Below are positions 23,421 to 30,815 of a stretch of 35,974 nucleotides of DNA, one piece after another. The first letter of the stretch is position 1; every line of letters begins with the position of its first letter. A model generated the notes under the pieces. It was not told the DNA's origin, did no database searches, and saw nothing but the letters and a program-made list of their open reading frames with translations. The DNA is taken from contig JAHFUI010000026.1 in the NCBI GenBank assembly GCA_023265175.1, positions 1 through 35,974 of the forward strand, written 5' to 3'. This DNA is from Acidobacteriota bacterium. GTDB lineage: Bacteria; Acidobacteriota; Vicinamibacteria; Vicinamibacterales; CAVVIG01. The position numbers were made by a program, and so were the translations under genes.

Positions 23421-25718
23421 ATGTATTACATCTGGCTGATACCTCTGCTTCCCGGGATCGGGGCCGCCGTCAACGGCCTCGTGGGGATCCGCTCGTTCTC
23501 GCGCAAGGTCGCCGGCGTCCTGGCGTGCGTGATGATGGCGGCCGCGCTCGGCATCTCGGGCGTCGCGTTCTGGCAGCTGCTCGCGCTGCCGGCGGCGGAA
23601 CGCGCGTTCGACGTCACCGTCGCCCAATGGATTCCCTCGATTCCGCTCCAGCTGGGGACCGGCGCGATCGGCGGCTTCCAGGTGCCGTGGGGGTTCCGCC
23701 TCGATCCGCTGTCGGGCATGATGCTGCTCGTCGTCACCGGCATCGGGACGCTGATCCACGTGTACTCGACGGCCTACATGGCCGACGAGCCGCGCGGCGG
23801 CGTCGCGCGCTTCTTCTGCTACCTCAATCTCTTCTGCTTCTTCATGCTCATGCTCGTCCTGGGGAACAACTTCCTGGTGATGTTCGTGGGCTGGGAGGGC
23901 GTGGGCCTCTGCTCGTATCTGTTGATCGGCTATTGGTACGAGAAGAAGACCGCGTCGGATGCCGGCAAGAAGGCATTCATCACCAACCGCGTCGGCGACT
24001 GGGGATTCGTGCTCGGCGTGTTCCTCATCTACTCGACGTTCGGCACGCTCGACTTCCGCGCCGTGCAGAAACTTGCAGCGTCGATGCCGGTCGAGAGCGC
24101 CCACTTCGGCGTGCTGTCGGCGATTTGTCTGCTGCTGTTCGTCGGCGCGATCGGCAAGAGCGCGCAGATTCCGCTCTACGTCTGGCTGCCCGACGCCATG
24201 GAAGGGCCCACGCCGGTCTCCGCGCTGATCCATGCGGCGACGATGGTCACCGCCGGAGTGTACATGGTGGGCCGCAACGCCGTGCTCTTCTCGCATGCGC
24301 CGATCGTCATGCAGATCGTCGCGATTGTCGGCGTCCTGACGGCGCTCATGGCAGCGTCGATCGGCCTCGTCCAGTACGACATCAAACGCGTGCTCGCGTA
24401 CTCGACCGTGTCGCAGCTCGGGTACATGTTCACGGCGATGGGGGTCGGCGCGTTTTCCGCCGGCGCCTTCCATCTCATGACCCACGCGTTCTTCAAGGCG
24501 CTGCTCTTTCTCGGCAGCGGGTCGGTCATTCATGCGATGGCCGGCGAGCAGGACATGCGGCGGATGGGCGGCTTGAAGAAATACCTGCCGGTGACCTTCG
24601 TGACCATGATGATCGGGACCCTCGCGATTGCGGGCATCCCGCCCTTGGCCGGGTTTTTTAGCAAGGACGAAATCCTGTTTCGCACCTTCCTGGCCTACAA
24701 GGCGATCTGGATCCTCGCTGTCGCGACCGCGTTGATGACGGCGTTCTACATGTTCCGGCTCATGTCGATGACGTTCCTCGGCACGTATCGCGGTCCGGCA
24801 TGGGAAACCGGCGGCCATGGGGGGCTGGCGCCGCATCCCGCCGATTCCCAAGCGCACGGCCACGCACACGAGCCGGATCACGGAGTCGCCCACGGTCCCG
24901 CCGAGCCGCACGATGTGCACGCCGCGCCCGCTCACGACGGCGCCTCCGTGCCTGCGCACTCCGGCGCTGCCGCAGGCGTTTGGCACGGGCCGCACGAGTC
25001 GCCGACGCCGATGACGTTTCCGTTGATGGCGCTGGCCATCGGTGCGCTCGTCGCCGGCTTTGTCGGCATCCCGGCGGCACTGTGGGGCAACAACGCGATC
25101 GAGAAATTCCTCGAGCCGAGCTTCACGGCGCAAGAGGTCCGGCTAAAGCCGGACACTACCGAGAATGCGCGCCAAGAAGCCGGTAACCAAGAACCCGGTA
25201 GTGTCCGGCTTCAGCCGGACCGGGAGGCGGAACCGCACGCGTCGCAGTCGACCGAGCTGGGTTTGATGCTCTTCTCCGTGCTCATCGCGGTCGCCGGCAT
25301 CCTTATCGCGCGCAAGTTCTACGTGACGAGTCCCGAGATCTCGGAACAGCTCGCGACGAAATGGGCCGGAGCGCACCGCACGCTGTCGAACAAGTACTAC
25401 GTCGACGAGTTGTACAACGCGACGGTCGTGTCAGGGACCTTTGGAGCGGGCCGCGGGCTCTGGGCCGTTGACCGGCGGGTGGTCGACGGCGCCGTCAACG
25501 GCACCGGCTGGATCACCGTCATCAGCGCGTGGTTCTCTGGGCTGACCGATCGGGCGGTCGTCGATGGACTGGTCAATCTCGTGGGCCGGATCTGCGAGGA
25601 AGGCAGCTTCTGGCTCCGGAAGCTGCAGACGGGCCTGGTGCAGAATTACGCGCTGCTGATGCTGTTCGGGATCTTCGCGTTCGTGACGGTCTACCTGTTG
25701 ATGCGGTGGAGTTTTTAA
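23421..25718 (+). CDS. nuoL: NADH-quinone oxidoreductase subunit L
   Basis: 765 residues, longer than the usual 610-680. NuoL is the distal antiporter-like proton channel whose lateral helix runs along the membrane arm. Key sites: FVGWEGVGLCSYLLIGYWYEKK (channel glutamate), IGKSAQIPLYVWLPDAMEGPTPVSALIHAATMVTAGVYM (lysine and the discontinuous helix), FHLMTHAFFKALLFLGSGSVIHA (second lysine). Two extras explain the length: a His-rich soluble loop of about 65 residues (from about 24820) with 13 histidines, and about 30 residues encoded by a REP inverted pair (25137-25220). The C-terminal lateral-helix anchor is intact. No ribosome site precedes the ATG. Confidence 0.96.
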   Translation: MYYIWLIPLLPGIGAAVNGLVGIRSFSRKVAGVLACVMMAAALGISGVAFWQLLALPAAERAFDVTVAQWIPSIPLQLGTGAIGGFQVPWGFRLDPLSGMMLLVVTGIGTLIHVYSTAYMADEPRGGVARFFCYLNLFCFFMLMLVLGNNFLVMFVGWEGVGLCSYLLIGYWYEKKTASDAGKKAFITNRVGDWGFVLGVFLIYSTFGTLDFRAVQKLAASMPVESAHFGVLSAICLLLFVGAIGKSAQIPLYVWLPDAMEGPTPVSALIHAATMVTAGVYMVGRNAVLFSHAPIVMQIVAIVGVLTALMAASIGLVQYDIKRVLAYSTVSQLGYMFTAMGVGAFSAGAFHLMTHAFFKALLFLGSGSVIHAMAGEQDMRRMGGLKKYLPVTFVTMMIGTLAIAGIPPLAGFFSKDEILFRTFLAYKAIWILAVATALMTAFYMFRLMSMTFLGTYRGPAWETGGHGGLAPHPADSQAHGHAHEPDHGVAHGPAEPHDVHAAPAHDGASVPAHSGAAAGVWHGPHESPTPMTFPLMALAIGALVAGFVGIPAALWGNNAIEKFLEPSFTAQEVRLKPDTTENARQEAGNQEPGSVRLQPDREAEPHASQSTELGLMLFSVLIAVAGILIARKFYVTSPEISEQLATKWAGAHRTLSNKYYVDELYNATVVSGTFGAGRGLWAVDRRVVDGAVNGTGWITVISAWFSGLTDRAVVDGLVNLVGRICEEGSFWLRKLQTGLVQNYALLMLFGIFAFVTVYLLMRWSF
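25137..25220. repeat. REP inverted pair (REPIN-like) inside nuoL
   Basis: GTCCGGCT-AA-AGCCGGAC then ACTACC (25137-25160), and the inverse GGTAGT then GTCCGGCT-TC-AGCCGGAC (25197-25220), 36 bases apart, GTAG feet facing inward. Both are read in frame, giving VRLKPDTT and VRLQPD. This is the cleanest pair in the window. Confidence 0.8.
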
Positions 25719-25735
25719 CCGCACAAACGCAGCAA

Positions 25736-25758
25736 GCAGGCCTAGAGGCCTGCACTAC
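25736..25758 (+). repeat. REP-like hairpin variant between nuoL and nuoM
   Basis: GCAGGCCT-AG-AGGCCTGC then ACTAC. It has the same build as the GTCCGGCT elements (8-bp stem, 2-base loop, CTAC foot) but a different outer stem, so it may be a second REP subfamily. Confidence 0.6.
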
Positions 25759-25770
25759 GCCCGAGTCCAA

Positions 25771-25847
25771 GCGGACAGGCGTTGCAAGCAAAGCCGCGCG
25801 AGCGAGGAGCGAGCGAGGCACAGGTCGTGGGGGTGGGGCCCCACGAC
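25771..25847 (+). promoter_or_regulatory. Two-part leader element upstream of nuoM
   Basis: The 26-base box (25771-25796) matches the nuoH copy at 25 positions. A GA-rich middle (GAGCGAG repeats), GGCACAG, and the hairpin GTCGTGGGG-GTGGGG-CCCCACGAC (25824-25847) follow. It ends 13 bases before the nuoM ATG with AAAGTAAAAAAAG between. There is no T-run, so it is not an intrinsic terminator. Confidence 0.75.
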
Positions 25848-25860
25848 AAAGTAAAAAAAG

Positions 25861-27576
25861 ATGAATCACTACCTCTCGATCATCCTGTTCACGCCGCTGG
25901 CCGGCGCGTTGATCCTGCTGCTGGTCGACAAGAAGAACGAGAACGCCATCCGGTGGATCGCCAACATCGTCGCGTTCGTGGGGTTCGCAATCTCGGTGCC
26001 GCTCTGGTTCCGGTACAACCTGTCCAACGCCGACTTTCAGTTCGTGGAGCGTGCCCACTGGATTCCCTCGGTGGGCGCCTGGTACTTCCTCGGCGTCGAC
26101 GGCTTCAGCACGCTGCTCATCCTGCTGACGACGATGATGGGATCGATCGCGGTGTTGTCGTCGTGGACCGCCATCACCGAGCGGGTGAAGGAGTACTACA
26201 TCTTCCTTCTCGTCCTGCAGACCGGGATGCTCGGCGCGTTCATGTCGCTCGACTTCCTGTTGTTCTTCCTGTTCTGGGAAGTGATGCTCGTGCCGATGTA
26301 CTTCCTCATCGGCATCTGGGGGAGCGACAACCGGCTGTACTCGGCGATCAAGTTCTTCCTCTACACCCTGGTCGGCAGCGTCGTGATGCTGCTCGGCATC
26401 CTGGCGCTCTACTTTGCCTACCACGCCGACCCCGCGAACGGCGGGGTGTATACGTTCGACATCACGCGCTTTCACCAGTACGCGTTCGCATCGAACCTGC
26501 AGTGGTGGGTGTTCCTCGCGTTCTTTCTCGGCTTTGCCATCAAGGTCCCGATGTTTCCGTTCCACACGTGGCTGCCCGACGCGCACACCGATGCGCCGAC
26601 GGCCGGATCGGTGATTCTGGCCGCCGTCCTCCTGAAGATGGGGACGTACGGGTTCCTGCGTTTCAGCCTGCCGATCTTGCCGGATGCGTCGCGGGCCTTC
26701 GTGCCGATGGTCGCGCTCTTGAGCATCATCGGCATCGTCTACGGCGCGCTGGTGGCGCTCGCGCAGAAGGACTGGAAGCGGCTGGTCGCGTATTCCTCGG
26801 TTAGCCACATGGGGCTGGTGATGCTCGGGATGTTCGCGCTCAATCCGGTCGGCATCACCGGCAGCATCGTCCAGCAGCTCAATCACGGGATTTCAACCGG
26901 CGCGCTCTTCCTGATCGTGGGCATCGTCTACGAGCGGCGGCACACGCGGGAGATTTCGGAATACGGCGGCCTCTCGAAGGTGATGCCGGTCTACGCGGCG
27001 ATCTTCCTGATCATGACGTTGTCGTCGATCGGGTTGCCGGCGCTGAACGGCTTTATCGGCGAGTTCCTGATTCTGCAGGGCGTGTTCGTCTACAGCTACG
27101 TGTGGGCGGCGTTCGCGGCGAGCGGCGTCGTGCTCGGCGCGGCGTACATGCTCTACCTCTATCAGCGCACGATGTTCGGCAAGATCGAGAATCCGAAGAA
27201 CGAGGGCCTGCTCGATCTGAATCACCGCGAGTTCGCGACGTTCGCGCCGTTGCTGATTCTGGCGGTGTGGATGGGGCTGTATCCCGCGCCGTTTCTCAGC
27301 CGGCTGGAAACCTCGGTGCAGCACGTCGTGGCGCGCGTCAGCCCGCAGTACGCGGCGAAGAACGCGGCGGACTGCGCCACGACGCCCGCCGCGGTGGCCG
27401 CATCCACGAATCCCGCGGCAAAATTCCTCGAAGCGTTGCCGTGTGGCCCCGACGGTAAACCGTTGCCTTCGACAGGCTCAGGCCGGGGTCCAGGCGGATC
27501 GTCGGGAACCGGTGCGGACATTCCTGCGCCAGCCGGCTCCGGCCCGCCGCCCGCACGGCCTGGGGACGCGCGCTGA
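25861..27576 (+). CDS. nuoM: NADH-quinone oxidoreductase subunit M
   Basis: 571 residues, with about 14 membrane helices. NuoM is an antiporter-like proton channel. FFLFWEVMLVPMYFLIGIWG carries the channel glutamate; FAIKVPMFPFHTWLPDAHTDAPTAGSVILAAVLLKMGTYG has the two channel lysines; VAYSSVSHMGLVMLGMF and LNHGISTGALFLIVGIVYERRHTREI are typical. After the last helix a low-complexity Ala/Gly/Pro tail of about 80 residues is added, partly encoded by the dispersed motif CCTTCGACAGGCTCAGG (27466). No standard ribosome site precedes the ATG, which follows the leader hairpin. The stop overlaps the nuoN start (TGATG). Confidence 0.96.
   Translation: MNHYLSIILFTPLAGALILLLVDKKNENAIRWIANIVAFVGFAISVPLWFRYNLSNADFQFVERAHWIPSVGAWYFLGVDGFSTLLILLTTMMGSIAVLSSWTAITERVKEYYIFLLVLQTGMLGAFMSLDFLLFFLFWEVMLVPMYFLIGIWGSDNRLYSAIKFFLYTLVGSVVMLLGILALYFAYHADPANGGVYTFDITRFHQYAFASNLQWWVFLAFFLGFAIKVPMFPFHTWLPDAHTDAPTAGSVILAAVLLKMGTYGFLRFSLPILPDASRAFVPMVALLSIIGIVYGALVALAQKDWKRLVAYSSVSHMGLVMLGMFALNPVGITGSIVQQLNHGISTGALFLIVGIVYERRHTREISEYGGLSKVMPVYAAIFLIMTLSSIGLPALNGFIGEFLILQGVFVYSYVWAAFAASGVVLGAAYMLYLYQRTMFGKIENPKNEGLLDLNHREFATFAPLLILAVWMGLYPAPFLSRLETSVQHVVARVSPQYAAKNAADCATTPAAVAASTNPAAKFLEALPCGPDGKPLPSTGSGRGPGGSSGTGADIPAPAGSGPPPARPGDAR
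27466..27484 (+). repeat. Dispersed repeat motif in the nuoM tail
   Basis: CCTTCGACAGGCTCAGGCC resembles the TTCGACAAGCTCAGG-type motif that recurs in many environmental bacterial genomes (from memory, not searched). It is read in frame as PSTGSGR inside the extra C-terminal tail of NuoM. Confidence 0.45.
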
Positions 27577-29045
27577 TGCCTCCCGGGATCTCGACGAGCG
27601 ATTTCTACTACATCCTGCCCGAGCTGGTGCTCACGGGCGGAGCGCTCCTCGTGCTCATCGCCGACGTGCTGTTGCCGCGCGGCAGCAAGGCGCTGGCCTG
27701 GGTGACGCTCCTCGCGATTGGCGCGACGATCGCCTCGCTCGTCCCCTTCGGCAGCACGCACGTCGAAGTGGCGCATGGGCTCCTGGCGGTCGATCAGTTC
27801 GCGCTCTTCTTCAAGATTGTGTTCCTCGGGGCGGCGGCGCTGACGGTCCTGATGTCGGTCCGCTACCTCGAGATCGAAGGCGCCAGTCCCGGCGAATACT
27901 ACTTCCTGATCCTCTGCGCCACGCTCGGCATGATGATTATGGCGGGGGGCATCGATCTCCTCACGATCTTCATCGGCCTCGAGACGATGGCCGTGTCGTT
28001 CTACATTCTCGCCGGGTTCATCAAACCGAATCAGCGGTCGAACGAGGCGGCCGTGAAGTACTTTCTGCTCGGCGCCTTCTCGCTCGGCATCCTTCTGTAC
28101 GGCATGTCGATCATGTACGGGCTGTCGGGCACCACGAATCTGCGGACGATGGCGACCGCGTTCGTCGGTCAGGAGCGCGATCCGCGGCTGGTGCTCGCGG
28201 TGATTCTGGTCGTCGCGGGCCTGGGCTTCAAGATCGCCGCGGTGCCGTTTCACATGTGGGCGCCGGATGTGTATGAAGGCGCCCCGACGCCGGTGACCGC
28301 GTTTCTCTCGGTCGGCTCGAAGGCTGCGTCGTTTGCGATGCTGCTTCGGATTTTCCTCGAAGGGCTGCCGTCGATGAGCGCCGACTGGCGCCTGATGTTC
28401 GAGGTGCTCGCCATCGTCACGATGACGATCGGCAACCTGGCCGCGCTGACGCAGACCAATATCAAGCGCATGCTCGCCTACTCGTCGATCGCGCACGCCG
28501 GGTACATCCTGATCGGCGTGGTCGCCGGCACACCGCGCGGCGTGGCGGCCATGCTGATCTACCTGCTGATTTATGCGTTCATGCAGCTTGGCGCCTTCAC
28601 CATCATCATCATCATGCGGCGGCAGGACGTCGTCGGCGACGAACTGAAGGACTTCAGCGGCCTGCATATTCGCCATCCGTTTGCGGCGTTCGCCATGCTG
28701 TTGTTCATGCTCTCGCTGGGCGGCATTCCGCCGACGGCCGGCTTCATGGGCAAGTTCTGGCTCTTTGGCGCGGCGATCGACGCGGGCTACGTGCGGCTGG
28801 CGGTGATCGGCGTGCTGAACAGCGCGATCTCGCTCTACTACTACATCCGCCTGGTCGTCTTCATGTATTTGAAGCCGCAGGGCGCCGGCTCGCCGGTGAC
28901 GACGAGCCCGTCGCTCGGGATCGCGCTGGCCGTGGCGGTCATCGGGACGATTTTTCTCGGGGTTTACCCGCGCTTGCTGTTCGATCTCGCCGAGATGTCG
29001 GCCCGCACCCTCGGCGTGGCGGCCGTGACCGCTGCGATCCGCTGA
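27576..29045 (+). CDS. nuoN: NADH-quinone oxidoreductase subunit N
   Basis: 489 residues, about 14 membrane helices. NuoN is the third antiporter-like channel. LLTIFIGLETMAVSFYILAGF carries the channel glutamate, GLGFKIAAVPFHMWAPDVYEGAPTPVTAFLSVGSKAASFA the lysines, and NIKRMLAYSSIAHAGYILIG and LSLGGIPPTAGFMGKFWLFGAA are characteristic. Its ATG shares one base with the nuoM stop. It ends the nuo run; no other complex I gene follows before the ATP synthase genes, and a repeat array and a candidate promoter lie between. Confidence 0.97.
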   Translation: MPPGISTSDFYYILPELVLTGGALLVLIADVLLPRGSKALAWVTLLAIGATIASLVPFGSTHVEVAHGLLAVDQFALFFKIVFLGAAALTVLMSVRYLEIEGASPGEYYFLILCATLGMMIMAGGIDLLTIFIGLETMAVSFYILAGFIKPNQRSNEAAVKYFLLGAFSLGILLYGMSIMYGLSGTTNLRTMATAFVGQERDPRLVLAVILVVAGLGFKIAAVPFHMWAPDVYEGAPTPVTAFLSVGSKAASFAMLLRIFLEGLPSMSADWRLMFEVLAIVTMTIGNLAALTQTNIKRMLAYSSIAHAGYILIGVVAGTPRGVAAMLIYLLIYAFMQLGAFTIIIIMRRQDVVGDELKDFSGLHIRHPFAAFAMLLFMLSLGGIPPTAGFMGKFWLFGAAIDAGYVRLAVIGVLNSAISLYYYIRLVVFMYLKPQGAGSPVTTSPSLGIALAVAVIGTIFLGVYPRLLFDLAEMSARTLGVAAVTAAIR

Positions 29046-29063
29046 CATCGCGGATAAATCCGG

Positions 29064-29158
29064 GCCACGAAAACACGAAAACACGAAAACAACCGTTTTC
29101 TCATTGGTGCGCGAGACAAACGCGTTTCTTCTTCGTGCTTTCGTGTTTTCGTGGTGGC
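29064..29158. repeat. Inverted octamer array, unit CACGAAAA
   Basis: Three CACGAAAA units (29066-29091) and the complementary run CTTCGTGCTTTCGTGTTTTCGTGG (arm to about 29154), separated by about 35 bases. It closes the nuo unit. A bidirectional terminator role is possible, but there is no T-run after it. Confidence 0.75.
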
Positions 29159-29170
29159 ACTTGTCGGTGC

Positions 29171-29199
29171 GTGAAGTTTTTCACAAGGTACGTTATACT
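29171..29199 (+). promoter_or_regulatory. Candidate atp-operon promoter with inverted repeat
   Basis: TATACT (29194-29199) lies 21 bases before the first small membrane gene. At the -35 position there is no good hexamer; instead GTGAA-GTTT-TTCAC (29171-29184), a perfect short inverted repeat, overlaps it and could bind an activator or repressor. The start gene has AGGGA as ribosome site. Confidence 0.45.
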
Positions 29200-29220
29200 G
29201 CTCGGCACGCCAGGGACGAT

Positions 29221-29478
29221 ATGTCCGCTTGTATGCCCAAGGACAATGGTGACTCGTTCCTCTCTCGTTCGACCCGGTCTTTCCAGGAGAACGTCGAGAA
29301 ATCGGGCTCCGCGGCCGTGGCCGGCTACACGATGACCGGGGCCATCATCTTGCTTGGCGGCATCGGCTACGCCCTGGATCGCTGGTGGAGCACGTCGCCG
29401 TGGTTGCTGTTTGTGGGGCTTCTGGCGGGTCTCGCCGTCGGATTCTACGAGTTGGCCAGGACGATCTGGCGCCGATGA
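29221..29478 (+). CDS. AtpI/AtpZ-type small membrane protein (ATPase gene 1 family)
   Basis: 85 residues: a polar N-terminus and two membrane helices (AVAGYTMTGAIILLGGIGYALDRWW, PWLLFVGLLAGLAVGFYELARTIW). The GGIGYALDRW..T.PWL pattern with a short loop and the position first in an F0 cluster fit the PF09527 family, thought to help assemble the c-ring or carry Mg/Ca. Start at ATG 29221 after AGGGA; the frame is open upstream through repeat DNA. The stop overlaps the next start as ATGA. Confidence 0.8.
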   Translation: MSACMPKDNGDSFLSRSTRSFQENVEKSGSAAVAGYTMTGAIILLGGIGYALDRWWSTSPWLLFVGLLAGLAVGFYELARTIWRR

Positions 29479-29846
29479 AGCCGGCCCTGTGGATGGTCGG
29501 GGGCAGCGTGATGGCGTGGCTGGCCGCCATGGCGCTCCTCGGGACGCGCGCGGGTCTGGAGATGTTTCTCGGGATGCTCGCGCCGCTCGCGGTGGCGACC
29601 TGGACGTGGATCCTGACGGAACGGACGTACCGGCGCAGTCCGGAGCGTGTGACGTCGCTGATGGTGGCGGCGTTCGCCGGCAAGATGGTGTTTTTCGGCG
29701 CCTACGTCGCGATCGCGCTGAAGGGGCTGTCGCTTCAACCGATTCCGTTCGTGGTCAGCTTCACGAGTTATTTCATCGGGCTGCATCTGACGGAAGCCCT
29801 CTGTCTGCGGCGGTTGTTCGCGGGAAATCGTCCGACTCACGCGTAG
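29475..29846 (+). CDS. ATP synthase I-like membrane protein
   Basis: 123 residues with four hydrophobic helices (PALWMVGGSVMAWLAAMALLG; EMFLGMLAPLAVATWTWIL; TSLMVAAFAGKMVFFGAYVAIAL; PFVVSFTSYFIGLHLTEALCL). The size, the lysine in the third helix (GKMVFFGAYV) and the place just before atpB point to the PF03899 AtpI group, an assembly factor for the c-ring. Similarity is weak at this level, so the name is a family guess. It is translationally coupled to the preceding gene and lies 7 bp before atpB. Confidence 0.65.
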   Translation: MKPALWMVGGSVMAWLAAMALLGTRAGLEMFLGMLAPLAVATWTWILTERTYRRSPERVTSLMVAAFAGKMVFFGAYVAIALKGLSLQPIPFVVSFTSYFIGLHLTEALCLRRLFAGNRPTHA

Positions 29847-29853
29847 GTAAAGA

Positions 29854-30789
29854 ATGTTCGTCCAGGAAGCCATTCAGGAACAGGTCGCGACCGAAGCCGG
29901 CGAGAAATTCAACGCCGGCAAGGTCATCATGGAGCACGTGTCGAACAGCGCGATCGATCATCCGCTGCTCCACCTGCCGAAGGTGCTCGGGATCGACTTC
30001 TCCGTCACCAAGCACGTGCTCATGCTGTGGCTCGTCGCGGCGTTCGTCTTCACGATCGTCACATGGACGGTGAGGCGGCATCTCAAGCAGGAGCGGGCCA
30101 TTCCATCCGGTTTCATGAACGCACTGGAAGCGGTGGTGGAATTCGTGCGCGACTCCATCGTGCTGCCGAACGTCGGCCGCAAGTGGGTCAACACCTGGAC
30201 GCCGCTGATTCTCACCTTCTTCCTGTTCATCCTCTGCGCGAACGCGATCGGCCTGATTCCAATCTTCGAGGTCCTGGCTGTGCTCGACCATTTTGTCCTG
30301 CACACGGCCGAGGACTCGTTCGTCAAGCACCTGATGCATGGCGGCACGACGGCGACCGCCAACTTCAACGTGACCGCCGCGTTGGCGATGATCACGTTCG
30401 GCGCCATCATCGTGGCCGGCTCCAAGGCGCACGGCTTCGTCACGCACTTTAAGAACCTGGTGCCCGGCGGGGTGTCCAAATTCGTCTACCCCATCTTGAT
30501 CCCGATCGAAGTGCTTGGGATGTTCGTCCGGCCGTTCGCGCTGACGATGCGACTTGCGGCGAACATGACGGGCGGCCACATCGCGATTCTGGCGATTCTG
30601 TCGTTCGTGTTTCTGTCCGCCGAGATCTTCAAGAGCTCCGTGACCGGCGTTGGCGTGGGCCTCGTCGTCTCGGTGCCGATGGCCAGCCTCGTGTCCGGCC
30701 TCGAGGTCATCGTCGTACTCGTCCAGGCTTACGTGTTCACGCTCTTGACGGCCGTGTTCATCGGCATGGCCATTCACGCTCATCACTGA
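29854..30789 (+). CDS. atpB: ATP synthase F0 subunit a
   Basis: 311 residues, somewhat longer than the E. coli protein (271). Subunit a provides the half-channels for proton entry and exit against the c-ring. The essential arginine is Arg233 in FALTMRLAANMTGGH. WTPLILTFFLFILCANAIGLIP is the typical third helix, and VVLVQAYVFTLLTAVFIGMA the last, with the conserved glutamine. A long soluble N-terminus (about 50 residues) and a His/Thr-rich loop (HLMHGGTTATANFNVT) are present. atpE follows after 26 bp. Confidence 0.96.
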   Translation: MFVQEAIQEQVATEAGEKFNAGKVIMEHVSNSAIDHPLLHLPKVLGIDFSVTKHVLMLWLVAAFVFTIVTWTVRRHLKQERAIPSGFMNALEAVVEFVRDSIVLPNVGRKWVNTWTPLILTFFLFILCANAIGLIPIFEVLAVLDHFVLHTAEDSFVKHLMHGGTTATANFNVTAALAMITFGAIIVAGSKAHGFVTHFKNLVPGGVSKFVYPILIPIEVLGMFVRPFALTMRLAANMTGGHIAILAILSFVFLSAEIFKSSVTGVGVGLVVSVPMASLVSGLEVIVVLVQAYVFTLLTAVFIGMAIHAHH

Positions 30790-30815
30790 GACAATCAAAC
30801 GGAGGACTGACGCAA

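Noticed and set aside
22995-25133. 712-codon minus-strand open frame opposite nuoK and nuoL
   Set aside because: Shadow of nuoL; composition is charged and without motifs.
25824-25847. G-quadruplex in the GTGGGG-loop hairpins
   Set aside because: Only two G-runs of four or more are present on the strand; an intramolecular quadruplex would need four tracts, and the perfect stem competes.
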